From: an uncultured Lachnospiraceae bacterium
GTDB lineage: Bacteria; Bacillota; Clostridia; Lachnospirales; Lachnospiraceae
Direction: 5' to 3'
Length of the DNA stretch: 5,674 nt
Assembly (NCBI GenBank): GCA_947175775.1
Contig: CAMWNY010000192.1
Location: 1 to 5,674 of the forward strand
The position numbers and the translations under genes were made by a program. Below the pieces are notes generated by a model. It was not told where the DNA came from, did no database searches, and saw only the letters and a list, made by a program, of their open reading frames with translations. This document shows, piece after piece, positions 5,090 to 5,674 of this stretch. How positions within the stretch are numbered: position 1 is the first letter of the stretch; each line of letters begins with the position of its first letter.

Positions 5090-5674
5090 CTACAACCCAA
5101 GTTCCTTCAAATAAATATCCATCTGAGCCTGCACCTCTTTTAACTCCGCATCTATTTTCGCAATATTCGCCCGCACCTCATCAATATCAATCAGTTCCTC
5201 CTCCTCAAACGTATCAACATAGCGCGGTATATTCAAATTATACTCGTTTTCCCTGATTTCTTCTCTCAATGCCCTATACGCGTATTTGTCTACCGTCTCA
5301 TACGCTTGATACGTGTGGACAATTCTATCAATATCTATATCCCGCAAAAGATTTTGGTTCTTTCCTTTTTCAAAATTCCCCTCACTGCTTGCATCAATAA
5401 ACAAAACATCTTCACGTGTGCGCCCTTTTCGGAACACTAAAATACACGCCGGAATAGATGTCCCATAAAAAAGGTTTGCGGGAAGTCCGATTACCGCGTC
5501 AAGCAAATTCAATTCAATCATTTGCTCCCGAATCCGCCCTTCTGACGCCCCTCGGAACAAGACGCCATGCGGCAGTACAACTGCCATTCGCCAGTTATTT
5601 TCATCTAAACTGTGGAGCATGTGCAGCACAAACGCATAATCCCCCTTACTGGAAGGCGGCACACCCCAGTCAAA
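5090..5674 (-). CDS. hsdM: Type I restriction-modification methyltransferase subunit (HsdM), C-terminal part (partial)
   Basis: HsdM is the N6-adenine methyltransferase subunit that, with HsdS, methylates the recognition site using S-adenosylmethionine. Only the last 194 codons are visible. The frame is open to the window edge, so the SAM-binding and NPPF/Y catalytic motifs lie outside. Recognisable HsdM sequence starts at the edge (FDWGVPPSSKGDYAFVLHML) and continues with RMAVVLPHGVLFRG (29-42 of the fragment). It goes on through IREQMIELNLLDAVIGLP, YGTSIPACILVFRK and ENEYNLNIPRYVD. The end is a charged helix of the sort that contacts HsdS (DEVRANIAKIDAELKEVQ). The GTG at 5660-5662 is internal and not the start. 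The stop is TAG at 5090-5092. No frameshift is seen. It is the promoter-proximal gene of the visible operon. Confidence 0.94.
   Translation of the reverse strand, partial: FDWGVPPSSKGDYAFVLHMLHSLDENNWRMAVVLPHGVLFRGASEGRIREQMIELNLLDAVIGLPANLFYGTSIPACILVFRKGRTREDVLFIDASSEGNFEKGKNQNLLRDIDIDRIVHTYQAYETVDKYAYRALREEIRENEYNLNIPRYVDTFEEEELIDIDEVRANIAKIDAELKEVQAQMDIYLKELGL

Overview
The window looks like a piece of a low-to-moderate-GC Firmicutes chromosome, probably a gut-type Clostridia/Lachnospiraceae relative. This is inferred from strong AGGAGG-type ribosome sites, codon use and protein style, and the genus cannot be fixed from sequence alone. Almost everything is one minus-strand type I restriction-modification locus. 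Read right to left it runs hsdM (C-terminal part, cut by the window edge), dinD, a short frameshifted gene, hsdS, then hsdR.

Right part (about 4923-5674): the last 194 codons of the HsdM methyltransferase, then a 159-base gap before dinD. The gap is unusually structured. It holds a perfect 13-bp inverted repeat whose sequence encodes a dinD-like fragment, and a 32-bp near-perfect palindrome just upstream of the dinD ribosome site. Middle part (2539-4930): dinD; a 57-codon reading frame broken by a one-base shift at an A6 tract, whose ribosome site overlaps the dinD stop codon; a complete two-TRD hsdS; and a short AT-rich spacer.

Left part (1-2538): hsdR begins normally, with nuclease, Walker A, DESH and TGTP motifs. 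After 594 codons it stops inside the right end of an IS110-family element lying in the opposite orientation. The helicase motifs of the second RecA-like lobe and the whole C-terminal region are missing from this side. The transposase C-terminal part occupies 2-643. The element's right end carries a hairpin and an outward-facing TTGACT box, which fits the known IS110 habit of building a promoter across the joined ends of the excised circle.

Functionally, HsdM plus HsdS could still form a site-specific DNA methyltransferase, while HsdR looks unable to translocate and cleave. The locus is therefore best read as a type I system turned into a probable methylation-only state by an insertion sequence. 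DinD and a decayed small gene are carried between the methyltransferase and specificity genes.
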